From Akebia trifoliata (Eukaryota > Streptophyta > Magnoliopsida > Ranunculales > Lardizabalaceae), in assembly GCA_017979445.1 (NCBI GenBank), contig CM030713.1, positions 29,913,915 to 29,977,914 of the forward strand: a DNA stretch of 64,000 nucleotides, in the 5' to 3' direction. The notes under the pieces were generated by a model. It saw only the letters and a program-made list of their open reading frames with translations, was not told the DNA's origin and ran no database searches. Position numbers and translations under genes: made by a program. Below, piece by piece: positions 22,168 through 34,066 of the stretch (positions are counted from its first letter, which is position 1; each line of letters begins with the position of its first letter).

Positions 22168-22805
22168 TAGGGGTGTCAATTCGTACCCATTTACCCGGAA
22201 TCAAAACCAAAAACCCTGGTTTTGGTTTCCTTTTTTTTGGAACTGATTAAAGTTGGGTCTAATATGGAACCTAACCGATAGGAACCGGAACAATTAGGTT
22301 CCATCCTATGGCTACCCACGGGTATCCATAACCGATTTATTTTGTCATTTATTTTTACATTATATGATTCAAGGTAATCCTATATTTTAAAATTAACATA
22401 TATGATATAAAGTTCTTCAAATTTCATAAAATTAAATATTTGAGCTTAAGATGAGTCATTTCTTTTTAAATTTATTACTTGTAAAGATAATAAATTTTAA
22501 TATTTGAAAATAAGTCATTAAATCATCATTTTAGTGGAACAAATTATTATTAAGTTGATACTTTACAAATAATATGTTATTTTTTAAAAGAATTTTATAT
22601 ATATAATAATTTTGAAATAATTTTTCTCATTCAATTCTTGAGAACCTGAACTAACGGATACCCATGATATTTTATGATTCCGGTTCCGGTTCCACTTATT
22701 TGAAAATCATAATCGAAACCGATAAGAACCGGAACCGATAAAATATAAAGTTATGGTTCCAATATTCATAGGAACCGAACCATAACCGACCCATTGACAC
22801 TCCTA
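22168..22805. mobile_element. Non-autonomous hAT element with perfect 8-bp TSD
   Basis: The 638-bp element has termini taggggtgtcaat and attgacactccta (12 of 13 inverted) and identical octamers ataatgtt at 22160-22167 and 22806-22813. Both features are typical of hAT transposons. Subterminal 'ggaaccgga/tccggttcc' repeats are also inverted. No transposase frame is present. Confidence 0.9.
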
Positions 22806-22813
22806 ATAATGTT

Positions 22814-24831
22814 ATGCTGGTCAAAAGAATGTGTTTGAAATATTTCAAGATTGGGTTGTTCTCTCAATCATTAAGGAAATTGGATCGAATCCTTTTCTCT
22901 TTCTTGTAATGAGAATAAGATGAAAAAACTTTGAAACGGGTATCCCACTCCAAAATTTTGAAGAAACCCTCTCCATTGAATTACACGTGGCATTTCTGGA
23001 GGTATTCCAAGTTTTCACACAAATGTAGGGGTGAGAAATAAATTAAAAACGCCACATGTCTAACGATGAGGGTTCCTTAAAAATTTTGAAGGTGCCTGCC
23101 CGCTTTAAAGTTGGACTTAGAATACAAAGAAGGCTTTTAATTGATGAGAGATTATTCGGTCTTCTTAGATGCTCAATCACCAAAGTATTTAATGTATATC
23201 TCTATCCATAAGGTTGTGTCACTCTTTCTTTTTGGGAAATTTAAGTCTTTTGGGGTTTTTTTCAATGATTAAGATACACACTTTGTTGAAGGGAATGTGG
23301 TCAAATTATGTTAATTTTGGGCCAAGATGCTTCATTTGAAGAGTTTATGAATTTTTCTTTTTTCTTTTGTTGGATTCCCTTTATCATAAAAGTAGCTTAT
23401 TAAAGTATGATAATGATAATGCCGCAAGGGTAGACTCTTCAAAATCGTGGGGAGATTTTTTTTTATAATGGAAATTGAGGTATTCAGACATCTTAGAATG
23501 CTCAACTAATCCTTAGGGCACGTGCAATCTCCTCCCCTCAAACATACTAGGTAATTTCTGGGATAAATTCCTGAGAGTGGCTCTTAGGGAGTGATTTGAC
23601 CTCAAGACCTCTACTTCTAAGGTGTACCAACCCTTTGGGGTTAGAATAGTGGGTTTTTGTCGTTCCACATTTTATTTTATGTCACGATGGAAAGATTACT
23701 TCGAATGTATTTATCTATCTAAGGATACTTTTTAAATTTAAAATTTTATTTTATATAAAATTTCGTTTAAGTAACAATATTCAATCTTCTCTCACCTTAG
23801 TTGTATAAGTATGTGTATAATAATGGAAAAATCAGATGATACTATGTTAGTAACCTTTAAAAATTCTCATAAAAATAATTGTATTTTAAAAATACTCATA
23901 AAAATAATTGATAAAAATTAGGGTTTTATTTTATTATTGTGCAATGAAATTTTTGTAAATGCCACAAAATCTTAAAAAGTTACTTACAAATTGATACATC
24001 TTCAACAATGACATTAAAATCCTTAATTTTGCATATGCTAGTTTAGTTGGTAAAGTCTTTGAGTGATGATTTTAGAGATCTAAAATCAAATCTCACTAGC
24101 TTTAAGTTACTGAACTCATAAAAATAGACTTACCGATCAAAAAATAAATAATCCTTACTTTTTACTACTAAAACTAGCGAAGCATAATAATTCATCATTC
24201 TCAATGGGTCCTACCCCAAGACCTTTAACATGGCCCACCAACTCACCAATCAACGCAATCAATTGATCAAACTAAGAATATCCACCAAAGGCAACTTTTC
24301 TAGCCCTAGTGCTTTTTTTCTTTTTTTAACCTTTGGGTTCTACCATCTAAAGAAGAGATAAAATGCAAAGACTTGCACCCCTAATAGGTTCCATGATTGA
24401 TGTGAAGCTAATCGGTTCCATGACTGATGTGAAGAGTAAATGGGACACAAATGCACTTTTAAGGGTTGAAAAATAATATATATTCTTATAAACAAAAATA
24501 TTATGATAAAGGGTCTTTTATAGTCAATATTGGACCGGTTGAAGAAAGCATATATTATTGATAAATATTAAACTAATTATCTTAATTAGTGTTATATATA
24601 AAATAAATCTTGTAGTCAAGGTTCATTATGTAATGATTACTTGATCACTGATTTAAGTATCGATCACTACGTGTCACAGTCTCCATTGTTTTACTTATTT
24701 TGGAATTGATTGGCAATATCTCATGGGACACACAAAGTTCTCATTTAAACGTGTCTTAACCACTTAGGATGCACTTGTGATGAAGTGTGTATTGATACTC
24801 TTCCTCATTGAGGCCTTATCTCAAAGATTCA
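22814..24831. other. Intergenic with a SINE-like fragment
   Basis: At about 24035-24100 a box A-like tagtttagttgg and box B-like aaatcaaatctc suggest a decayed tRNA-derived SINE. The stretch 23490-23650 holds a repeated phrase also found near 20150. No gene was seen. Confidence 0.35.
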
Positions 24832-24839
24832 GGGTTGGG

Positions 24840-25067
24840 CCATGGTTTTAAATCTCGTCTGAGATGGAGATGACGTGTCCAATACGTCTCGGTGGTGTCC
24901 ACCAACAAGATGGATAGACAAGTCAAATGCATCAGATGAGATTAAAACAATGGCTCATTTGTCTCATTGTTGAGCTAGACGACTCAAACGTATTGAAAAA
25001 CTCGTCCAAGATGACTCAGTCTCGTTTATGGTCGAGACGAGACGTCAAAACGAGTTTTAAAACGAAG
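24840..25067. mobile_element. hAT-like MITE, family G (copy 1)
   Basis: It begins ccatggttttaaatctcg and ends cgagttttaaaacgaag. Flanks gggttggg (24832-24839) and gggttggc (25068-25075) agree at seven of eight positions. Further copies lie at 31.1, 32.6, 34.2, 40.3 and 50.1 kb. Confidence 0.8.
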
Positions 25068-25168
25068 GGGTTGGCTAGACAAAATACACACATTCATCAC
25101 TTAATCTCTGTCACTTAGTCTCGACTCGGCTTATGAGTCCATCATCACTACTCTCACAACCACCATAG

Positions 25169-25800
25169 ATGACATCTTTATATATGGATGAGTTTCAAGC
25201 CCACCTTCTTGCTTTTGAGATGCGTTTTGATGCCCAACACGTTCTTCTTCAACAACCACCAATGGAAAATATTGCTAATCGCAATGCTCCCTCGCAACCC
25301 ACTAGCCAATCGACCCATAACAATAGAGGACGATATTTTAACTCTCGTGATAATCTTTTTATTCATCGCTCCTACTCTACTTCAATAGTTGGCAATTGCC
25401 AACGATCTGTGGCCGCAAAAACCATACTGCCAGCACTTGTTGGCATTGGTTTGATCCATCCTACTAACCCAAGGCTCCTGCTAGTACCCTTCCAGCTACG
25501 GCATACATGTATGCCTTCTTCTCGATCGGTATCTGATTTCTATTGGTACCCGGATAGTGGTGTTACTAGTCATGTTACACATGATTTAAGCATTCTTCAT
25601 ATTCGCTCTTGACTATAATAGCTATAACAAACTTCATGTTGGCCTTGGACTTCCTATCGCTCACACCAATATGAGTTCAAAAATATCTTACATGTATCCG
25701 ATATCACTGCCAATTTGCTCATGATAATAATGTGTTTTTGAATTTTATCCACACTTTTTTCTTGTTAAGGACTGCCATATGGGTATCGACGTATCGTGGT
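25169..25800 (+). pseudogene. Decayed Ty1/Copia gag-protease fragment
   Basis: The frame from 25169 to 25612 reads as a UBN2-type gag tail (FQAHLLAFEMRFDAQHVLLQ, then N/R-rich RGRYFNSRDN) running into a protease start FYWYPDSGVTSHVTHDLS, where the Copia consensus is W..DSGA..H.T. The zinc knuckle that normally lies between is not recognisable. After the stop at 25610-25612 the similarity continues in other frames (NKLHVGL, LPIAHT, FEFYPH) to about 25780. No integrase or reverse transcriptase follows. It is a dead remnant, already broken by stops and frameshifts. Confidence 0.7.
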
Positions 25801-26311
25801 TCTACAAGGGCCGAATAAAGGGGGTCTCTATTGTCTCTCTCACCAAGTGCACCTCACTTTTTATATCCCACTTTAAATCGAATTGAGGGTTCACGCAACC
25901 CCACTCAACCCGAACCCAAGGTTATATATTAATGTATGAATATTTTTATATCAATTATATACTTTTATTTATTTTTAAAATATTTTTTATTTAATATATA
26001 AAAATTTTAGTTATATTAATTGTATTTCTTGTTTAAGATATAAAATTGCTTTACCAATCAAAATAAAATTAGTCTTGTCCAACAAGCCTAACCCGTTTCC
26101 TGCCCAACCCATCCGAAACTACCTAAATCGGGCTAGCATGAACTCAACTCTAATTTAGAAATTCAAAATCAAGTTGAACTTGGGTTAATGAGCTCAGGCT
26201 CAATGATCGGGTTGAGTTGAGTTCAAGTTGAGGGTTATACCACTTGAGTTGAGCATTATGAGTCCAACCCCTTTGTATGCCAAATAAACCTTCTTTTCAC
26301 CCATTAAATAT
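25801..26311. other. Intergenic, possible hAT-like debris
   Basis: Repeated gggttga/tcaaccc phrases (25880-25920, 26090-26280) suggest subterminal repeats of another hAT-type element, but neither ends nor target duplication could be placed. Confidence 0.3.
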
Positions 26312-26410
26312 GAGAGCTAATATTGCCGTACTAACTTTTTCTAACACCACGCTGACTATGTGCAATTCTTTCGTGATTTACATAGGGATTGGTGTGCCAA
26401 TAATATCTCC
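26312..26410. mobile_element. MITE of the tattgccacacc family with 9-bp TSD
   Basis: Ends gagagctaatattgccgta and ttggtgtgccaataatatctcc are inverted. Flanks attaaatat (26303-26311) and tttaaatat (26411-26419) agree at eight of nine. Confidence 0.75.
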
Positions 26411-27046
26411 TTTAAATATGGGTAAAGGGTGAATCTCCACATCGTGTACCGAATATGTCAAAATTCTGATTTTCGTATACTGTTCATTTTAATTCCCAAA
26501 ACATGGACATAGTACACTACAATTTTTACGTGTCTACGAACTCGTAAGTTCGTCATTTTTAATATCTACGAATTCGTAAGTTCTCACTTTTAAACTTGTA
26601 AGTTCGTAGATGCGTAAAAGTGAACAATGTATCACATGCATGTTTTTATTAATAAAATAAACAGTATAACAAAAACATAATTAAAACAAAAGTCGTGCAT
26701 GTTTTTGTAAATATCTCATGGGTAAATCAATATAAGACTCCTTCCCCCTATCCTTGCACCGAAACATGCCCTGCCAAAATTATTCTCTCCATCGGTAGGG
26801 AATGGTGGATTTGAAGCCTTGAGCCCAAGATCTAAATATCTTGCATTGTTACGTGTCAACTAATTAAGCTATGCGACAAAGTTATTTTGCCATTTTTTTC
26901 TTTTATTTCGTACATTTGTCGTGATTCAATGAATTTGATCTCATAGTACAGTGGTCCCACCAAAAATATCTTCTCAACAATTAGATCCAAATCCTATGAC
27001 AAGATCCTAAATCCTACAGGTCAACTTAAGATTTTATTTTTCTTAA
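26411..27046. other. Intergenic with a tRNA-related SINE-like piece
   Basis: On the minus strand at about 26795-26882 a box A-like tagcttaattagttg and box B-like ggcttcaaatccacc occur in the right order. A short palindromic tract around 'cgaactcgtaagttcg' lies at 26535-26605. No gene was seen. Confidence 0.4.
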
Positions 27047-27217
27047 AATAATGCCGAAGTAACATTGTGAGGGACATCGTGTAAGATGTTACTGTGCACA
27101 GAACCATAGATGCTTTCATCAAAATCTCACTTGTATCTCGGTGAAAAGCAAGTATCTATGATTCTAACACACATTCACATCAGCCTATGTCCGCATGATG
27201 TTACTCCAGCACAACTC
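27047..27217. mobile_element. Mutator-like MITE, family M
   Basis: Inverted ends aataatgccgaagtaacat and atgttactccagcac. Flanks tttttcttaa (27037-27046) and tttttcttat (27218-27227) agree at nine of ten. Confidence 0.85.
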
Positions 27218-27361
27218 TTTTTCTTATTACTTTGAGTTCTTATACAAAAACCTTTTCAAGAAAATAATTTTTTTTGTATTTGTATTTTCTTAAAATACTG
27301 GTTTGTTTAGTAAATGTAAAATTACCGGAATGCTAAAATCAAATATCTTAAATTTATTACA

Positions 27362-27525
27362 ACTCGTGCTAAAGGATTTCATATAGCATATCTTGACATG
27401 AAAGTAGATAGCAACCATGGATGCTTTTCACTCCTATCTCAAGGAAAGCATCTATGGTTCTCATACACTTTCACGTTTGGGTGTGCGATGTGAGGTCCAA
27501 TCTTGAGGTCACTTCAGCATTATTC
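27362..27525. mobile_element. Mutator-like MITE, family M
   Basis: The left end (actcgtgct) is eroded and the right end is ggtcacttcagcattattc. The centre has gcatctatggttc and its complement. Flanks tttattaca and tttatcacg are similar at most positions. Confidence 0.65.
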
Positions 27526-27559
27526 TTTTATCACGCCTACAATTCTAACTTTACATAAA

Positions 27560-27709
27560 GAGTTGTGTTGAAGTGACCTAAAGATTGTATCTCATATCTC
27601 ATCTTACTAACGACATGGAAGTGTGTAAGAATTATAAATGCTTTTCATCGAAATGTTATGAGTAAGGTGAGATATGAGGTACAATCTTGAGGTCACTTCT
27701 ATATTATTC
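27560..27709. mobile_element. Mutator-like MITE, family M
   Basis: Ends gagttgtgttgaagtgacc and ggtcacttctatattattc. Flanks ttacataaa (27551-27559) and ttacttaaa (27710-27718) agree at eight of nine. Confidence 0.8.
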
Positions 27710-28189
27710 TTACTTAAATACTATTTTTTAGCTCTTGTGGAAGTAAACACACTATTCATTAGTACATTGTGAAAATTCACAATTAAGATAACTTTATTTT
27801 GTTGGTTGGTCGACGTGGATTTCACTTCACAAGTAACTCAAAAAGCCAACCTTTCATAAATACCAAATTATTAGCGAAAGATCAAAATAACTTTTTAATC
27901 AGTAGACATATTTTTAATGAGATCAATAACATTTCAAAGATCGAACCCAAGTTTTTCATATCATCATCCATAGATTTTGCCAACTAAACTAATAAACATC
28001 TTTGATAATTATTTTCTTGATATTTTTATTTTAAAATTTTTAATTTAAAATTAAATTTATAAAAACACTTTTTATATAATTAAATCAAATGTATTAACCA
28101 GCCAAATCAAATATTTTTCCTACCTTCATTTTCAAGAAGGTTTCAAACTACAAAGTATAATTTTGAAACTAGATTGATATAAGATTAAT
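27710..28189. other. Intergenic, no gene seen
   Basis: AT-rich. The short open frame around 27799-27987 shows no family signal. Confidence 0.4.
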
Positions 28190-28375
28190 GATTTTGTAAC
28201 GCCCTTGACATGGAATGTGTTAAATTATAGATTCAGTTTCTTGGGATACACAACTACCCATATTTATGTGCATGTGCAATTGTGTATCCCAAGGAAAAAA
28301 TCTATGATTCCAACCCATGCCACATCAGGGGCATGTGTCAAAGGGGGTCTTTGAAAATCACGACTCTTGATATAC
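28190..28375. mobile_element. Hairpin MITE, family A-like
   Basis: Arms ttgacatggaatgtgttaaattatagat and atctatgattccaacccatgcca pair, with inner arms ttgggatacacaa and ttgtgtatcccaa. The right end is 'gtgtcaaagggggtctttgaaaatca'. Confidence 0.65.
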
Positions 28376-28384
28376 TCCAAATAT

Positions 28385-28612
28385 GAGTCATGATAATATG
28401 ACTTGCCAAGTGGCATACTAAATTGACTCCTTGACGTGACAAGTTCAAGAATTATAGATTTGTACGCCTCAAGATTCATGATTGCACTTCCCCATTAAAA
28501 AATGTATCCTAAGACGTATAGATCTACGATTCTCGAGCTTGTTCACGCTAAGGAGTCGATTGTGTATGCCACCTAACGAGTCATATTATGAGGACTCTTC
28601 AACCATTATTAT
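28385..28612. mobile_element. Foldback MITE with gagtcatgataatatga ends
   Basis: gagtcatgataatatgact at the left and agtcatattatgaggactc at the right are inverted, and 'aagtggcatac' pairs with 'gtatgccacct'. No target duplication was identified. Confidence 0.6.
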
Positions 28613-28978
28613 TCAATTAAACCATATTCAAATCAAGCAAAAAATAATTTCAATTAAACTAACGACTCAACTCTTCTTCATGAGATTGAATCATAGAACA
28701 TTTTTATTATTGGTGAGAAATAAAAAAATTACACTTAGTAACTTTTTTTCTCTTTCTTCTCTATAATTTTCTAAAAACTAAAAAAATAAAAATATTTTAC
28801 CATACTAACAGGCGCACGTTAGTCGCATCCCCATCCTACTTGTCTTCACCTTAAGCGAATTATTAATTTAATTTTATTATTATATAAGGGTTGTGATTCC
28901 CTAGCTGAGATGTCACAATCACATTCGATCTATCGAGCAATAGAGATCTCATAGGTTTCTAAATTCGGCAACAATTTA

Positions 28979-30875
28979 TCAGAGCTTGTAGTACTGATGT
29001 TGGGTTGCTCCTCCAATTAGAGCTTTGTCTTCATCCTCCAGTAACCCTTCAACCTAGAGCGCATGTTAGAATTCTTAGCTCAAAATTTACTATTTTTTCT
29101 TTTTTTGGTTTTGTAGAGCTGCTGTTGGCACCCAATTTTTACTTATGAGTCTTGATTTTTTTTCTCTCCACCGACAAACTCTACCCACATGACTGTGCAT
29201 AGAATCATAGATTTTCATCGGGATACACAATGCACATCCCCATAAATATGTGCATTTGTATATTCCGGAAAAAAAAAAGATCTATGATTCTATGCACTAT
29301 CACGTGAAAAGTGTTTAGGTGGAGTTTGTCAGAGGGAGAGTTAATTTATCATTACTCTTTACTATTTAAACCTTGGTTAAAAAATAAGAATAATGATTTT
29401 CTGACTTGTCTCTTTGACATATGCGGTCATACTCTTTTGACTTAACATGCATTAAAATCATATTTTTTTCTTGGGATACGCAATTGTACATATTTATGGG
29501 GAAAAAGAACATGCGACGTTAGGTGCGTATAGAGGAGTATGTCAGAGGGGGGGAGTCACAAAATCGCAATTCTAAAAATAAAAGAAAGAAGTGAACATTG
29601 AGAATAAGTAAAAGTAGGACATGAGATTATAATTTGAGCCGAAACTTGGAAATGGTATATAGATTGAAATTGGAGTGTAATAAGTAAAACTTGGGTACCA
29701 ATAGCAGCTCTATATCTTTGAAGTTTAAAAAACGGAAAAGAAGAGAGAAATTACCCAAAATTCGTCGTCGTCTTCTTCTTCTTCTTGTCGATTGAAATCT
29801 GAAACTTTGGGAATTTCTTTTGTTGCATCGTTACGGGCGAATCTTCCACGTACTCTAGGTCTACTGTCGGCTAGTGTCTTTCGACATGCATACTGGTTAG
29901 AAACAGAGAACAAAAAAAAACATTTTTTTAATCAGATTAATCGAAACCATCTGTTTTAATTTTTAATTAATTTACTATATTTAATAAAATTAGGAGAGGG
30001 GTTGTCTTTTGTTTTTTTTTACCTTAATTGTTTTGTTGAAATTTCTGTGCGCACGCTTGTTCCTGTACCTATGAATCCTCTGTTTCCTCTCTTCCGGACT
30101 GCAACGTCTGACTTTGCCACCATTTTCCTCCATGAAAGAGTTTTCCGAAGTTAAAGGACTTGAGGATTCCTTAGTTTTGATTCTCTAAATAACAATGAAA
30201 AAAAAAAACCATAAAATTATTAGACTTGAAAGAAACCCATGAAGGGAAACAGAGAAAAATAAAAAAATAAAATTGAGAGTTACTAACTTGTAAATCGCCT
30301 GTGCTGCAGACCCTTCTCATGGGTCCGATACATTCTTTGTTTTCTTTCGAATCCAAAACTTGGTTTTGAAAAAAGGGGGTCTCCGTGAGAGAATCGAAGC
30401 AAGGTTTGAAGAAAAAACCCAGCTTTTGGTCCAGAGATTTGCTAATGAAGCTCTGCATCACTGTCTCAGTACCAAAGCTATTATTAGGTTGAATGAGAGA
30501 AGAATCATGCAAATAAGAGTCAAAACCAAGACAAGATTCCTCCGATTTCACCCCCAAAGAATCCAAAACAGAGAAATCTGTAATCCCATTAATGGGGAGT
30601 GACTGAAATTGGGTCCTTGAACCAAGAGACAAATTGTTTAATTCTTGACTTTGAGAATAAGAGAAGGGATTAGTGGTTAATGAAAGAGATGAATTAATTG
30701 GAAAATTCTTGTTTGAAAGGTTGGATGAGATGGGTTGAAGGATATCAGATGGAGAATCTTCAAAAGAGACGAAAGGATCAGACAAGAATTGCATTTCGAG
30801 ATCAGAGGAAACCATATCAGGGCTTGAATTGTTAAAGAGATAGCCATCTTCAAAGAGGGAGAAATCAGAGGACAT
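28979..30875 (-). CDS. CCT-motif family protein (four coding exons)
   Basis: Minus-strand exons 30875-30288, 30184-30023, 29892-29755 and 29053-28979 all join in phase 0 to give 320 aa. The CCT domain spans exons 2 and 3 (about residues 227-270): basic RIHRYRNKRAHRNFN, then KTIKYACRKTLADSRPRVRG and FARND. It is a nuclear, NF-Y/DNA-binding type motif. There are no B-box zinc fingers and no receiver domain, so it belongs to the single-CCT (CMF) class, not CONSTANS or PRR. The N-terminus is Ser/Asn-rich and acidic (MSSDFSLFEDGYLF), and GPMRRVCSTGDLQ precedes the first intron. If exon 3 were read through its donor it would stop nine codons later at 29725. The last exon adds VEGLLEDEDKALIGG and QYYKL and is the least certain part. 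A TATA-like taaatata lies at about 30973-30982. Confidence 0.82.
29150..29347. mobile_element. Hairpin MITE, family A, in CCT intron 3
   Basis: Arms 'gacaaactctaccc' and 'ggtggagtttgtc' plus 'atagaatcatagatttt' and 'agatctatgattctat' pair. The right outer end gagttaatttatcattactc is shared with the family. Confidence 0.65.
29388..29575. mobile_element. Hairpin MITE, family A, in CCT intron 3
   Basis: The left end aataatgattttctgacttg and the gacatatgcggtcatactc/gagtatgtcagagg pair are family A hallmarks. The inner arm 'cttgggatacgcaattgtac' is kept and its partner is eroded. Confidence 0.6.
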
Positions 30876-31090
30876 TGAGACGAAGAAGAGAGGTTTGAAA
30901 GTTTTTTTCTTTTTCTCTGTAAATGTGGGTTAGAGCTCAAGACCAAAAATGACAAGAGTTTGGTCTGGTTTAAATATATTTAGAGGGAGAGCTACTACTA
31001 GCACACATCTTTGTCTGCCCTTCCAAAAAGTTCCTAGTGTCCCAACCTATTAGTCTCGTCGTGGGACAGTTTAAATCCTGCCTTTCTACC
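30876..31090 (-). promoter_or_regulatory. Promoter and 5' UTR of the CCT-motif gene
   Basis: The leader just before the ATG is CT-rich on the minus strand (ctctcttcttcgtctc). The TATA-like string at 30973-30982 lies about 100 bases from the start codon. No other motif was recognised. Confidence 0.4.
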
Positions 31091-31332
31091 CATGGTTTTA
31101 AAACTCATCTCATATCGTCCGAATTAATTCGATATCGGAACTAAACGAGACCAACTCACAAAATTGCTTTTTTGACCCAATTTTAGGACTCACGTTAAAC
31201 TTTTTCATTTTTTGAACAAGATGTCTCAAATGTATCAGAAAACTCATTCGAGATGAATCGATATCAAAAACTCATTCAAGATGGCTTGATATCGAGCCCG
31301 GACGAGACGTGAAACCAAGCTGTAAAACCATG
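31091..31332. mobile_element. hAT-like MITE, family G (copy 2)
   Basis: Starts catggttttaaaactcatct and ends gctgtaaaaccatg. Flanks tttctacc and tttgtagc agree at six of eight. Confidence 0.75.
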
Positions 31333-32082
31333 TTTGTAGCCTACACTATACGTGCGTTTCAACATATGGGTAAAGGACAATTCTGTCATCAATCATGACA
31401 CCTCATAAAAAATGCCATTTGGCATTGTAACTTGGACCCACATTCAAGTATGTTTGTTTGGTTGTCCAACGGAGTTATACGCTAAAATCATCCCATTTAT
31501 GAGTTTTCATCATGGCCCAGGCCCATGCTACTGGGTACTTGTTGGAGTGTGGGCCCTGCCCAACTATTGACCTAATAGGGTACTAGGGCTGTTAATTGGG
31601 TGGAATGGCCCATTAACCTAGTCTTCTCAATCTAGGAAGAAAAGGTTTGATTGAAATTCTTAAATTGGTTTTGTAAGGGTTGTGTAAAAAGAGAGAGTTG
31701 TCCAGTCCTCACTGACCAAAATAATTTTTCCTTTAAAAAATCAATTTTTACTAGAAAAATAACCAAAATGCCCTTTGCATTACATTTATGTCAAAAATAT
31801 ATTAGGATTGCTTAAACCATGCCATTCTATATTAGAAAATATGTTAGATTAGTTTCAATTATGTTAGAAACATGGAAGGGTGATGGTTGATTCAGTAATA
31901 ATTCTTACTCTACAAATAGTTTTGAATGTGAATGTGTGCCCATTTCCCCAAGATTGAGTTGTTGTGATAGTTGTATTGTACGTCGAGGACAAGGTAGCTA
32001 GTAAACCCTCTTTTTCTCTGATTTGCTCCCAATAGTCACTATTGTTTTTTAATTTTTCGAGCATTCCCACGTCTATTATTTT
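31333..32082. other. Intergenic, no gene seen
   Basis: No supported gene or repeat end was found. Confidence 0.4.
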
Positions 32083-32300
32083 GAGAAACCCTTTCCTTAC
32101 TATGATAGTGAGGAAAAATGCATTACTAAGCCTTGTCCACCGTCAAAAAGACATCGAGATATTTGTTACGAATCTCAAGGACTTATTTTGTACATCGAGA
32201 TATTTGTTTTGTACATCTCGAGATCTTTTATTTATTTATATATGGTGGATGAGACTTAGTAAGGTCTTTGTTCCTCACTGTCATAGTAAGGCTAGTCAGA
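32083..32300. mobile_element. Foldback MITE with cctta ctatgatagtgagg arms
   Basis: Arms ccttactatgatagtgagg (32095 on) and cctcactgtcatagtaagg (to 32291) pair, followed by ttactaagccttgtccacc and ggtggatgagacttagtaa. The 12-mer gtctattatttt occurs just outside both ends (32071-32082 and 32301-32312). The centre carries two copies of catcgagatatttgtt. Confidence 0.7.
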
Positions 32301-32592
32301 GTCTATTATTTTTATTAAACACTCTAAATGATAGATTGCACTTGTTAAAATCAATTGGGTACACTAAAAATTGGTTATAGAAACTCACTTTTTAATTGAG
32401 TGGGTTTAGTGCCTAACACCTTCTGGATCCCATCACCTGACCCCTGTATTTAAATACGATCTCAATCGTGGTTGAGATGAGAAAGTTATTAGAGTGGTTT
32501 GAAATGAAATTTTAAGTCTAAACCACATTCATCAATGTTATGTAGAGAAAAGAGATAAGAGAGAAAGAAAAAAAAAAGTAGAGGATCTCATC
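32301..32592. other. Intergenic with a small LTR-like scrap
   Basis: 'tgcctaacaccttc' near 32411 recalls the tail of the solo LTR family (18690). Nothing else was seen. Confidence 0.3.
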
Positions 32593-32825
32593 TATGGTTT
32601 CAAAACTCATTCGAGACCTAGACGTATCGCCAGAGTCATCTGAGTATCAGGCATGGACGAGACGGACAGATAAGTCAATTTTTCAGACGAGATTTAAAAC
32701 CCCATGTTCATTTTTTAAATATTTGAATGAGATATCTCAAACGTATCAAAAAACTCGTTTGAGACGACTAAGTATCTGGCATGGACGAGATAAGACGAGA
32801 CTCAAAACCAAGTTTTAAAACCATG
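32593..32825. mobile_element. hAT-like MITE, family G (copy 3)
   Basis: Starts tatggtttcaaaactcattc and ends caagttttaaaaccatg. Flanks atctcatc and ttcccatc agree at six of eight. Confidence 0.75.
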
Positions 32826-33090
32826 TTCCCATCACACTCTCCTCTCTCCTTTTCTTAAGAATTTTCTTCTAAGAGGAAGATACTTGTATTCTTTTGAAGA
32901 AGATAAATACATTATTGGTGTCATTTTTGACTAGGGCATTAGAACTAAAGATAATAGATGTTCTTTGTTCTATTTTATCTTCGAATAATTGTCGTTTTCA
33001 ACAAAGTTTGACATAAAAGCATGCGTAGACGGATAAAATTGTGGCAATATGAGATAACCTACACAGTTGATTCCCAACCTTTATTTTTTA

Positions 33091-33190
33091 GAGACGTTAA
33101 TGCCACATGACTTCCCATCTACATCACCAAAGAGTTGCACACAATTGGTGTGGCATTAGTAAAAGTTGGTGTGGCATTAGTAACTATCGT
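33091..33190. mobile_element. MITE of the tattgccacacc family
   Basis: gagacgttaatgccacatgac and aagttggtgtggcattagtaact form the inverted ends. A second 'ttggtgtggcattag' is present inside the right half. Confidence 0.6.
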
Positions 33191-33417
33191 AATTTTTCTT
33201 TGCTCTTATTTTCTTATTGGAGAAATTTATTTTCTAAATAACTTGTTTTTCTCTTTATTTTCTCATTTTTATTTATTATTTTGAAAATCCTGATCAAAGG
33301 TTTTTAAAATGAACGGTCATTGATTCTTAAATTTAAACAGTGTAGATTTAATGTTTTGTTGATGTAGCGATATCTCAACCGCTCAAAACTACTGCAAAGA
33401 ATTGCAAGAAAAAATTA

Positions 33418-34066
33418 GGGTGATTTAGACATACCCCCTCACTCTTTGATCAATATTAGAGATACCCTCTACATTTTAAAATTGATGGCATGCCCCTCTT
33501 GACCTAGGTTTTGTGTGAGAAATTAATATAAACTGACCTAAATAACCTTGTCTGCGATCACTATCTAAAACCTCCAAAAAAATCTATCATCTTCGACCTT
33601 AGGATAAGGTTTTCTACTCACCTTTTCAAACTTGAGATTCTATCTTCTTCAACCCTTAAAACTCAAGAACAACATAGAATTTTTCTGATTTGGGTAGAAA
33701 GATGAAGGGCTCTACTAGACATTGAAGAAAATGTGTTTAAGATGAGATAAATAGGTTTTAAAAAATAAAATAAAAAGTTATCATAGAGATTAACAACTTG
33801 AAAATGAAGGATTTTAGCATAAAATCTTCAACATTATGGTTTTTACAGTAAATTAATATCCTAAAATTATCATCTTGAAGATGGCAGTTTTTTAAAGAAA
33901 AATTATCAAACCTTAAAGATAGTTGCTGGAGACAAGGGCATTTAGCTCAGTTTAGATTAGTCTCTCACACAGAACCTAGGTCAAGGGGGAGCATTTCATC
34001 AATTAGAAAAGATAAAGGGGTATCTCTAGTATTGATCGAAATGTGGGGGGCATGTCTAAATCACCC
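33418..34066. mobile_element. Long-TIR foldback element, Mutator-like
   Basis: The first and last about 160 bases are inverted copies at roughly 80 percent identity, beginning gggtgatttagacat and ending atgtctaaatcaccc. Flanks aaaaaatta (33409-33417) and aaaaatatta (34067-34076) are nearly the same. Long TIRs plus 9-10 bp flanks suggest a non-autonomous MULE. It has no coding capacity. Confidence 0.75.

Larger units (their letters stand above)
29116..29711. mobile_element. MITE (gagctgctattggcaccc family) split by two other MITEs, in CCT intron 3
   Basis: gagctgctgttggcacccaa at 29116 and ttgggtaccaatagcagctc ending at 29711 are an inverted terminal pair like those of the 112-bp element at 35172-35283, but 600 bases apart. 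The family A MITEs at 29150 and 29390 fill the gap, which suggests nested insertions. Confidence 0.55.
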
